From contig NZ_JANIPJ010000019.1 in the NCBI RefSeq assembly GCF_024623455.1, positions 62,001 through 126,000 of the forward strand: a stretch of DNA of 64,000 nucleotides, read 5' to 3'. Each line of letters opens with the position of its first letter. The stretch's first letter is position 1. Shown here piece by piece: positions 25,125 to 32,320 of the stretch. The position numbers and the translations under genes are program-made. Under the pieces are notes generated by a model. That model searched no databases and was not told the origin of the DNA. It saw only the letters and a list, made by a program, of their open reading frames with translations. Source of the stretch: Paenibacillus soyae (GTDB taxonomy: Bacteria > Bacillota > Bacilli > Paenibacillales > Paenibacillaceae).

Positions 25125-25339
25125 GTTTTTCGTAGAAAAACACTTCGTAAGCATGGGCTGTTTTGCGGAGCAAAACGCTTCGTAAGCATTCGCTCAGTTT
25201 TTCGAAGAAAAACACTTCGTAAGCATGGGCTGTTTTGCGGAGCAAAACGCTTCGTAAGCATTCGCTCAGTTTTTCGAAGAAAAACACTTCGTAAGCATCA
25301 ACCGTTTTGCGAAGCAAAATCCTGCGTAAGCATGGGCTG
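25125..25339 (-). repeat. Tandem hairpin repeat array, 72-base period
   Basis: Three copies of a 72-base unit (starts at 25125, 25197 and 25269), each made of two 36-base halves. Each half is a small hairpin (either GTTTTTC/GAAAAAC or TTTTGC/GCAAAA arms) followed by a conserved CTTCGTAAGCAT box. Outer copies are diverged, inner ones nearly identical. The array ends right at the GAGGAGG of the downstream gene. 72 is divisible by three, and the minus strand stays open across it for 85 codons. Confidence 0.9.
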
Positions 25340-25490
25340 TTCGGGGTAAGCATTCGCAAAAGATTACTTATGCCACACTATATGCCGCTCCGCGCCCATC
25401 GGTTACGGGCATTTGGACAAGGGAAGCATTTTGGAGGAAAAACGTTTAAAATTCGACAGAAAACCGCGCCTTCTCACCAAAATTACACCC

Positions 25491-25518
25491 TTGCCGAATT
25501 ACCAGTTTATGCTATCAT
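25491..25518 (+). promoter_or_regulatory. Extended -10 promoter for the LPXTG gene
   Basis: TTGCCG, a 16-base spacer and TATCAT preceded by TGC. Predicted start of transcription is about 25525, giving a 110-base untranslated leader. Confidence 0.55.
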
Positions 25519-25636
25519 TTGGGTACGTCGACAAACATATAGTTATTCTGATGGCCTACATAACGACGGGGGAAGGTGGAGCCCAAATCCGGCCCGCCAG
25601 GGCGTTCATACCATTCAAGCAAGAGGAGAGTGAATA

Positions 25637-26749
25637 ATGAGGAAAACGACCAAAAAGCAATTCTCAATCGTATTATCTTTGCTGCTGATCCTATCCCTGA
25701 CAATGGGTTCCTTCGTTTACGCAGAAGGACAGAAGACCGACACACATGTAACCGTCCGCCTACAGGACGCCGCTTTAGCCGCAGCGGTTACGATACAATC
25801 CGATGAGCAGACACAAGCTGCCTGCACGTCTTATCTCGGCACAGCCTTAATGATCGAACAACAGGATTCGTCGATTAAATACATCACGATAAACGGCGAC
25901 GGAACGGCTACCGCAAAGTTCAAGACCGTACGGGATTGCGTTCAGGCCAGCTTTTCGGTCTATACCTACGGAGAATCACCCACCCCTTACGAAAACCAAG
26001 TGTATTACCATGGCGTAACGGGGACCTATGATAAAGCGGGAAACTACGAGCTAACCATTAATATGCCTCCTTGCGGTAACAGCCAGGTGGATCTATACAC
26101 GGGCCCGATCCAGACTACACTGGGGCCGGACGGCCATAAACCCAACACCTATAGAAGCTATCTCTATATAAAAAGCGCCGCATGTCCAACGCCAACGCCA
26201 ACGCCAACACCAACACCGACACCGACACCAACACCAACACCGACGCCAACACCAACACCAACACCAACACCAACATCAACGCCAACACCAACGCCAACAC
26301 CGACACCGACACCTACTCCAACTCCGACGCCAACACCAACACCAACACCTACTCCAACTCCGACGCCAACGCCGACACCAACGCCGACACCAACGCAGCC
26401 ATCTGACCCACCTACGAATCCGCCTACAGATCCACCTACGAACCCGCCATCGGAGTCGCCAACACCAACGCCAAGTCTCGAAACAACGCCAACTCCAACA
26501 CCATCCGAGTCTACGGAGCCATCGCCAACGCCTTCGGAGGTCATCATCATTGTGGAGGAGGAGGAGGTGCCGAGAGGCGACGATCCGGATGATGAGACGG
26601 AGATCGACCAGTCCACGGACGAGAACCAGCCGCCGATCGACGAGCTGCCGCAGACAGGGGATAGCAGCCCCGTACCGTATTACTTGTTGGGCTCTTTCAT
26701 GGCTGTAACGGGTCTTGTCGCCCTGCGCAAGCGCCGCCGGCAAAACTAA
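25637..26749 (+). CDS. LPXTG cell-wall-anchored protein with long Thr-Pro spacer
   Basis: Signal peptide at residues 1-30 ([20 protein letters not shown]), a ~150-residue extracellular domain containing three cysteines with a fourth just past its end, then about 70 residues of near-perfect Thr-Pro repeats (residues ~184-254) and a Pro/Ser/Thr-rich stretch. The C-terminus has LPQTG at 337-341, a hydrophobic segment and RKRRRQN, a full sortase sorting signal. The head domain could be ligand-binding, but I do not recognise it; a NEAT-like fold was considered and is not supported. RBS GAGGAGAG. It is the only plus-strand gene here, between comF and degU. No sortase is in view. Confidence 0.85.
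   Translation: MRKTTKKQFSIVLSLLLILSLTMGSFVYAEGQKTDTHVTVRLQDAALAAAVTIQSDEQTQAACTSYLGTALMIEQQDSSIKYITINGDGTATAKFKTVRDCVQASFSVYTYGESPTPYENQVYYHGVTGTYDKAGNYELTINMPPCGNSQVDLYTGPIQTTLGPDGHKPNTYRSYLYIKSAACPTPTPTPTPTPTPTPTPTPTPTPTPTPTPTSTPTPTPTPTPTPTPTPTPTPTPTPTPTPTPTPTPTPTPTQPSDPPTNPPTDPPTNPPSESPTPTPSLETTPTPTPSESTEPSPTPSEVIIIVEEEEVPRGDDPDDETEIDQSTDENQPPIDELPQTGDSSPVPYYLLGSFMAVTGLVALRKRRRQN
26186..26397 (+). repeat. Thr-Pro hexanucleotide repeat in the LPXTG gene
   Basis: About 35 copies of ACNCCN, with a varying third base. In-frame slippage could change spacer length without losing the reading frame. Only the codon third positions vary, so the protein remains Thr-Pro. Confidence 0.9.
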
Positions 26750-26768
26750 ATAAGCCCCGTTAAACGAG

Positions 26769-26810
26769 CAAAGCCCTTGGAGCAAGCGATCGCTTGCCTC
26801 AAGGGCTTTG
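26769..26810 (+). terminator. Terminator after the LPXTG gene
   Basis: Arms AAAGCCCTTG/CAAGGGCTTT with an inner GCAAGCGATCGCTTGC. It also faces degU from the other side, so it may work in both directions. Confidence 0.75.
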
Positions 26811-26951
26811 TTCCCATATATAAGGTTGTGCACATAGTCCGCAACCTCTATTCATGGATGGAAGCAATATCCGGTTCATAAACCGGATTCAAATTACGAA
26901 AAATACTTTATATAAAAATAAGTTCTTCTTTCGCTTAAAGCGCTCTTCCGC

Positions 26952-27680
26952 TTACAGCGTGACCCAGCCGAATTTGATCGAGTTGATGACGGCTTGCGTG
27001 CGGTCGTCGACTTCCATCTTCTGCAGGATGCTGCTGACATGGTTTTTGACCGTCTTCTCGCTGATGAACAGGAATTCGCCGATCATCTTGTTGCTCTTGC
27101 CCTCAGCCATCAGGCGAAGCACTTCCGCTTCGCGGCGGGTCAGCGGGCTCTCTTCGGTCGCGATGTACTTAACGCCCGGCTCCTTGGCCGCGGCGGCGCC
27201 CGAGGCAACGCCCATCTCGTCGAGATACGTCATGCGGCGCAGCTGGTTGATCAGCTTGCCCGTTACCTTCGGATGGATATACGAATGGCCTTGGTGGACG
27301 GAACGAATCGCGTTAATGAGCGACTCCGCCTCCATGTCTTTAAGCAGGTAACCCGTTGCTCCCTTGCGCAGGGTTTCGAATACATAGCTCTCATCATCGT
27401 GAATGGACAAGATGATGACCTTCACGTCCGGGAACATCGCTTTCAACCTCTCGGTTGTGACGACGCCCGTCTCGATCGGCATGTTGATATCCATAAGCAC
27501 GATTTCCGGAACGGTATGGTTGCAGAACTCCAGCACCTGAATGCCGTCTCCGCACTCCCCAATTACTTCGATATCGCTTTCCATATTAAGAATGCGCTTC
27601 AAGCCTTCACGGAACAGCTGATGGTCATCCGCCAACAAAATTTTGATCTTGCTCGATTGGTTAGGCGTGATCTGGTTCAT
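26952..27680 (-). CDS. degU: Two-component response regulator DegU
   Basis: NarL/LuxR-type regulator: receiver domain (ILLADDHQLFREGLKRIL, phosphoacceptor Asp in IVLMDINMP) and C-terminal LuxR helix-turn-helix (LTRREAEVLRLMAEGKSNK, then SEKTVKNHVSSIL). It controls secreted enzymes, competence and flagellar genes in Bacillales. The ATG at residue 4 is preferred because AGGAG is 10 bases before it; the outer ATG abuts the RBS. degS and degU overlap by 20 bases. About 242 residues, near the ~230 of B. subtilis DegU. Neighbouring comF and flagellar genes fit its known targets. Confidence 0.94.
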   Translation of the reverse strand: MNQITPNQSSKIKILLADDHQLFREGLKRILNMESDIEVIGECGDGIQVLEFCNHTVPEIVLMDINMPIETGVVTTERLKAMFPDVKVIILSIHDDESYVFETLRKGATGYLLKDMEAESLINAIRSVHQGHSYIHPKVTGKLINQLRRMTYLDEMGVASGAAAAKEPGVKYIATEESPLTRREAEVLRLMAEGKSNKMIGEFLFISEKTVKNHVSSILQKMEVDDRTQAVINSIKFGWVTL

Positions 27681-28848
27681 TATACTCATTCTCCTTTCTG
27701 TGATCTGGAGTAGTAGGGATCTCTATTACAATTTTCGTGCCCTGGCCGGGATTTGAGTCTATAATCATCCTTCCTTGGATCAATTCCACGCGTTCTCGCA
27801 TGCCAATCAGACCAAAGTGGGAATTTCCGCTCGAGGGCTTCTCGACTGCGCCTACCTGGAACCCAGTACCGTTGTCCTGGATCGTGATCTTAATGAGCTG
27901 CGGTGTGTAATTCAGGTCCAAAGATACATGGGAAGCGTTCGCGTGCTTCAGCACGTTCGAGAACGCCTCCTGCATCATGCGGTAGATCGCGGCCTCCATC
28001 GCGGATGGCAGGCGTATTTCTTTGCCCGTCAGCTCGAAGGTGGCGTGCACCTTCGACTTCTCCTCGAAGTCCTGCACGAATTTGCGCAGCGTCGGCACCA
28101 GACCTAGGTCGTCCAGCGCCATCGGCCGCAGGTTGAATATGATTTTACGGATTTCCTCGAGTCCCGTGCGCACTTGGCCCTTCAGGTCCACGAGTTCGTC
28201 CTGTACCATCTCGAATTGTTTCTTGATCAGCATGCGTTCCGCGATCTCGGTCCGCAAGACGATGTTCGCCAGCGATTGCGCGGGACCGTCATGGATCTCC
28301 CGTGCGATGCGCTTGCGCTCCTCCTCCTGCGCGAGAATGATCTTCAGGCCGAGAAGCTGCCTGTTCTTCGCGGATTCGACAATGCGGGTCACTTGATTCA
28401 GGTCGCCGGACAAATACTCCAGCACGACGTTCATCTGCGAGCCGATCACCTCGGCGCGTTCGATCGATTGCTCGACGTTCCGAACGCGCTTTTGGAGATC
28501 GTCCCTGCGGGCGCGGAGATAAGTCTCCTTCTCGCGGTATATCATGAGATCCAGCTGGATCTGAGTCGCTTTCTCGTAAGCCTGCTTAATATCCTCTTCC
28601 CTGTACCGCACGAAGTCGCGGCTGACCTCGGTCAAGCGAATGCGGGCGCGCTTGTAGTCCTGCTCTAGTTTATCCACCTTGTCGATCGTCTTGACCGTCT
28701 CCTCGAGCACTTGCCCAAGCTCCAGCTCAAGCGCCTCCAGTTCCGAGCGCGCCGATTCGCATATCTCGTAGATCTGATATTTGCTGTCTTCCATGACTTT
28801 TATCGCATTCGAGATGACTTTGTCTAAGTCGACCGTTAGGTGATCCAC
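27661..28848 (-). CDS. degS: Sensor histidine kinase DegS
   Basis: Cytosolic kinase partner of DegU. A long coiled-coil sensor region (residues about 1-180) leads to the HisKA_3 box REIHDGPAQSLANIVLR, then an HATPase domain with NVLKHANAS, DNGTGF and GLIGMRERVE. It lacks transmembrane segments, as DegS does. GTG start with GGGGAG upstream. 395 residues, close to B. subtilis DegS (385). It phosphorylates DegU in response to inhibition of flagellar rotation and other signals in B. subtilis. Confidence 0.95.
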   Translation of the reverse strand: MDHLTVDLDKVISNAIKVMEDSKYQIYEICESARSELEALELELGQVLEETVKTIDKVDKLEQDYKRARIRLTEVSRDFVRYREEDIKQAYEKATQIQLDLMIYREKETYLRARRDDLQKRVRNVEQSIERAEVIGSQMNVVLEYLSGDLNQVTRIVESAKNRQLLGLKIILAQEEERKRIAREIHDGPAQSLANIVLRTEIAERMLIKKQFEMVQDELVDLKGQVRTGLEEIRKIIFNLRPMALDDLGLVPTLRKFVQDFEEKSKVHATFELTGKEIRLPSAMEAAIYRMMQEAFSNVLKHANASHVSLDLNYTPQLIKITIQDNGTGFQVGAVEKPSSGNSHFGLIGMRERVELIQGRMIIDSNPGQGTKIVIEIPTTPDHRKENEYNEPDHA

Positions 28849-28921
28849 TGCAGCTAGGCACTCCCCATCGAAGTAGGATATTCCATACTATCATAACATA
28901 TTGTAGCCGTGCCGCGTCTAG

Positions 28922-31633
28922 CTATTCGATGGTAATCTTTTTTAATTTCTCCTCATAATTGACCTTGAATCCCAGCTTTTCGGAGAATAATCGGATCGGA
29001 ATGACCGTGCGGTTATTCTTCGTGAACGGGGCGACATCGGCCGTATAACGGACGCCGTTCAGCATGTAATCCTTCTGCCCGATCGTCATCTCGAGCATCT
29101 GCCCGCCGCGCAGCACCGTGATCCGTCTGGTCTTCTCCTCGTAAAACACTTCCGCGCCCATCGCTTCCGTCACGAACCGGAGCGGCACGTAAGTCGACCC
29201 TTTCTGAATGAACGGAGCCGCCTCCAGCCTCACGCCCTTGCCGCCTACCGTCGCGCTCGATTTGTCGACGTTCATGACGATCGTCGCGCGGGCTGGCTCC
29301 TTCACCTCTGCAGCCGTATGAAGGACAAGGTTATCCATCGCGATCGCGCCGCTCGGCGTCTTCTTGTCGCTGTCTTGGTCGATGGTCACGACATAGATGC
29401 GCTTCAGCTTAGCCGGGTACTCGATTCCCGCGGAGGCCAGGTCCACCTTTACATTTTTCCAGCCGGTCCAGTTCAGCTCCTTAGCGATGTCCAAGAGATG
29501 CGCCTTGCCGTTGGCGTCCAAAATTTCGGCCCGTACCCAGTTCTTGCTGTTGTCGCTGTACAGATCCAGCGACATGGAGGATGGCGAACCCGACAGGGTC
29601 AGGCCATCGCCGAACACGGCATACGAAGCTCTCGTCCCCGTCCCCGCGGAGAAATCGTACGTAAGCTGCAATCCGCGGCTTTTCTGCTCCGGCAAATCGC
29701 TGACCAGCTTCACCGTCCCTTTCGTCACATCGGCCGGCGTAACGGCGTTCGTGATCGCGTAACGGGATACCTCGAAGTCCTCGAGCGTCTTCGTCTGCTG
29801 GCCTTCCACGAACGGAATCATGGCGCCGAAGCCGTCGTAGCGCGCAATGGCGTAGCCTGTCTTCGTTTTGCTGTCGACATCCTTCACCGTCACCGCGCCG
29901 TTCGCGTATTCGCCCGTGAATCCGACGAACTCCCACTTCAGGGAATCGCCCGTCATGTAATAGGTTTTGCCGTTCTTCAGCTTGATCGTGATCGGCACGT
30001 TGACAGTAGCGCCCTTGCTGAGCTGACCCGCTCCCGCGTTTATTTTGATCGAGGCGATCTGATCTTGGCCGATCACTTCGACGTCGTACGATGCGCTCGC
30101 TTCGCCGGACTTCACCGTCAGCTTGGTTTTGCCGATTTTGGTCGCCGTGAATTGGCCGTTCTCGAACTTGCCGACATCCGCGGATGTGCTCCACTTCAGC
30201 GACGCCGGATCGACAGCAATCGGATTGTAGTACGTATCGTAGCCGTTCACCGTGAAGGTGGCGCTTTGGCCCAGCAGCATAACATTAGGCCCGCCGGCAA
30301 TGATTCCTTTCAGAGTGCCCTGCGGTGCCGTCGTGAAGACGCCGATGCCATTCGCGACCGCCCGCTGGGAGCTCTCCTGCGTCGGATGCGCGAGCTGCAC
30401 GTTCGTGCTGCCGAGAGGACGCTCGGTCATCGTCGTGGAGCCGCCGCCGTCTAGGTTCACGCCCTTATATACGCCCAGCTGCACCATGACCTGCTGCAGC
30501 TCCTTCAAGCTGAGTCCCGTGTTGCTGCCCGACTTCTCGCTGGTGATCATGTACACCTTCGTACCGTCCTTCGAATAGCCGACTCCGGAGCGAGACGTGT
30601 AGGAAGCGCCGCTGACGCCGGTTACGTCGCGGGAGAACGCCGATGCCGCGCCGTTGTCCACCAGCAGCGTATGGCCGCCTACGAGCATCTGGAAAGAAGC
30701 CGCGTCCACCGGCTGCTTCGTCGTTTGCGAGACGAGCGTATAATCCGCCGCTACGGCTTGTCCGACCTGCATATTCGTCTTGATGAATTGCGCCGCTTTG
30801 CCGTGTGCTCTTAGGATGTAGCCGTCAGCCGGTACGCTGCCCGGGATCGGCGTGCCGTCCGACATTTGCTCGATGATCCCGTTCCGGACCAGCACTTCGA
30901 TCGCCATCGTCTGCGTCGCCGAATTGGTCGGACGCTCCGCGCCGCCCCATGCGCTCGTATAGATGAACAGGTTATCGACGGTGCTGTAATAGATGCCCTG
31001 ACCTTCCGGCGCGTAGGAGGATTGGTTCATCCCTTCGATCGGGAACGTCTCCCCGTTCTCGGCCGTTACCGTGCCGCTGAACGTGTAGGCGTCGATGACC
31101 GGCTTGCGGTCCTGCGTAACCGCGAAGGCGTACATACCCTTCAGCTCGGAAGGGCTGACGATCAGCTGGCCGCTCGTCACCTGGGCGCCAAGCGGCGCTC
31201 CTTCGTTCGACATGACGAAGACGTCCGCGTTGATGCCCGCGACGGCCCCGTTTTCTTTGGTCATGTTCAGGATGTTGTTCCGCTGTCCCACGCTATTGTT
31301 TTTCCCGCTCATCGCATTCAGCGATACGTGAGGGTTCGATAGATCGATTTCAATGACATGAACATCGGTCTGCACCGATTTATTATTCCGCGTTGTGCTC
31401 CATACATAATCCAGACGCTTCGCCCCGGACGTAATAATCTGGGATTTCGTCAGCTTCAGAATCGGCGCCGTCGCCGCATCCGCCTCCGCGATCATGATCG
31501 ATTGCCAATTGTCCGGCAGCACGGTTCCGAGCGGCTGCGCCAACAGCGCGCCGCTCACTGCGACCACTACGACTTTGCTCTTCAACGTCCCCTTCCGCTT
31601 CTGCCGGCCAATGTTGTCCTTACCCTTGCTCAT
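28922..31633 (-). CDS. Secreted phosphodiester glycosidase with Ig-like and copper-amine-oxidase-like domains
   Basis: Signal peptide at about residues 18-54. Residues ~95-435 are a phosphodiester glycosidase (NAGPA) domain, with GINADVFVM, SRSGVGYSKDG and VNLDGGGSTTM as family landmarks. Then a bacterial Ig-like domain, a beta-sandwich of carbohydrate-binding type, and a C-terminal copper-amine-oxidase N-domain pair (YVPLRFVTEAMGAEVFYEE and VIPIRLFSEKLGFKVNYEE) common in secreted Paenibacillus proteins. NAGPA enzymes hydrolyse sugar-phosphate-sugar bonds, so wall polymers of this same genome are plausible substrates. The nearest RBS (GGAGAG) is 11 bases from the ATG. Confidence 0.88.
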   Translation of the reverse strand: MSKGKDNIGRQKRKGTLKSKVVVVAVSGALLAQPLGTVLPDNWQSIMIAEADAATAPILKLTKSQIITSGAKRLDYVWSTTRNNKSVQTDVHVIEIDLSNPHVSLNAMSGKNNSVGQRNNILNMTKENGAVAGINADVFVMSNEGAPLGAQVTSGQLIVSPSELKGMYAFAVTQDRKPVIDAYTFSGTVTAENGETFPIEGMNQSSYAPEGQGIYYSTVDNLFIYTSAWGGAERPTNSATQTMAIEVLVRNGIIEQMSDGTPIPGSVPADGYILRAHGKAAQFIKTNMQVGQAVAADYTLVSQTTKQPVDAASFQMLVGGHTLLVDNGAASAFSRDVTGVSGASYTSRSGVGYSKDGTKVYMITSEKSGSNTGLSLKELQQVMVQLGVYKGVNLDGGGSTTMTERPLGSTNVQLAHPTQESSQRAVANGIGVFTTAPQGTLKGIIAGGPNVMLLGQSATFTVNGYDTYYNPIAVDPASLKWSTSADVGKFENGQFTATKIGKTKLTVKSGEASASYDVEVIGQDQIASIKINAGAGQLSKGATVNVPITIKLKNGKTYYMTGDSLKWEFVGFTGEYANGAVTVKDVDSKTKTGYAIARYDGFGAMIPFVEGQQTKTLEDFEVSRYAITNAVTPADVTKGTVKLVSDLPEQKSRGLQLTYDFSAGTGTRASYAVFGDGLTLSGSPSSMSLDLYSDNSKNWVRAEILDANGKAHLLDIAKELNWTGWKNVKVDLASAGIEYPAKLKRIYVVTIDQDSDKKTPSGAIAMDNLVLHTAAEVKEPARATIVMNVDKSSATVGGKGVRLEAAPFIQKGSTYVPLRFVTEAMGAEVFYEEKTRRITVLRGGQMLEMTIGQKDYMLNGVRYTADVAPFTKNNRTVIPIRLFSEKLGFKVNYEEKLKKITIE

Positions 31634-31757
31634 ATCCTCAGCAACTCTCCCATCTCTATGTATCTACTAGTAATAGACTACAAGAGTATTCGAAAAGTTA
31701 CGTCTATAAAGGACTGCTATCACATTTTTTCCTCTGAAAAATATTGCTAATGAAAAA

Positions 31758-31777
31758 GCCGCTGCATACGCAGCGGC
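31758..31777 (-). terminator. Terminator after the YciI gene
   Basis: Perfect GCCGCTGC/GCAGCGGC stem with a four-base loop, then TTTTT on the minus strand. Confidence 0.85.
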
Positions 31778-31804
31778 GAAATTTTATTCCAGCGGGATGC
31801 CAAC

Positions 31805-32182
31805 TCAATTTGCATCCGCCTTAAAATAATGGATCGGCCGGATCTCGATCCCCCAGCCGAATACCTCCCCTTCGGCGATTTGAACCGCGGGATGCATCGA
31901 AGCGATCCGGACCGCCTCCTCCAAGTCCTGCGCTTCGATAAGGAACGCGCTACCGATCATCTCCTTCGCCTCGGTGAAGGGCCCGTCGATCACCCTCAGC
32001 TTTCCATCCGCTCGGCGCAAGGAAACCACTTTGGTGTCGAGCCCGGTATCCATCCTTACCTTCCCGGTTTGGTACAGCTCCTCCAGATGAGCTCCACATC
32101 CACTCATAATCGATTCGATCTCCGCCTTCGGCCGGTCATCCATCTTGGCCGGCTCGAGATATCCTAAGCACAGAAATTGCAT
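31805..32182 (-). CDS. YciI-family protein
   Basis: A 125-residue YCII/DGPF-type protein: FLCLGYLEPAKM start, RVIDGPFTEAKEMIGSAFLIE core with the DGPF motif, and a conserved Glu-rich end. These small ferredoxin-like dimers often pair with ECF sigma factors; none is adjacent here. Possible enzyme or ligand-binding role; unknown substrate. RBS GAGGAGG. Single gene, with terminators on both sides. Confidence 0.88.
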   Translation of the reverse strand: MQFLCLGYLEPAKMDDRPKAEIESIMSGCGAHLEELYQTGKVRMDTGLDTKVVSLRRADGKLRVIDGPFTEAKEMIGSAFLIEAQDLEEAVRIASMHPAVQIAEGEVFGWGIEIRPIHYFKADAN

Positions 32183-32261
32183 CGCGCATCCTCCTCTAAT
32201 ATCTTGCCTTTACTATAACAACGAATGGGAAACGGGGAAATCGACATCTCGCGAAAAAAAA

Positions 32262-32295
32262 GACCCTGTCATCACGCGTTCGCGATGGCAGGGTC
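32262..32295 (-). terminator. Terminator after the 1476-residue SLH protein gene
   Basis: Arms GACCCTG/CAGGGTC with inner CATC/GATG pairing, then eight T on the minus strand. Confidence 0.85.
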
Positions 32296-32320
32296 CTCGG
32301 ACGATGTATTCAATCAGTGC

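Larger units (their letters stand above)
25109..25636. other. Divergent intergenic region with hairpin repeats and LPXTG-gene promoter
   Basis: The left half is the hairpin repeat array that abuts the ribosome binding site of the minus-strand gene. The right half holds an extended -10 promoter and a leader of about 110 bases for the plus-strand LPXTG gene. A few bases between them (about 25350-25490) show no feature I can defend. Confidence 0.7.

Noticed and set aside
25125-25339. CRISPR array
   Set aside because: The units are hairpin-plus-conserved box, not direct repeats with unrelated spacers, and no cas genes are in view.
25519-25636. Cyclic di-GMP or cobalamin riboswitch in the LPXTG gene leader
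   Set aside because: The leader has several GG/CC-rich stretches, but the conserved cores are not there.
26164-26833. Gly-Val and Trp/Arg-rich minus-strand frames across the Thr-Pro repeat
   Set aside because: Low-complexity shadows of the hexamer repeat, with no RBS.
29318-30454. 378-codon plus-strand frame opposite the phosphodiester glycosidase
   Set aside because: Arg/His/Ala-rich shadow. The minus-strand protein has clear domains.
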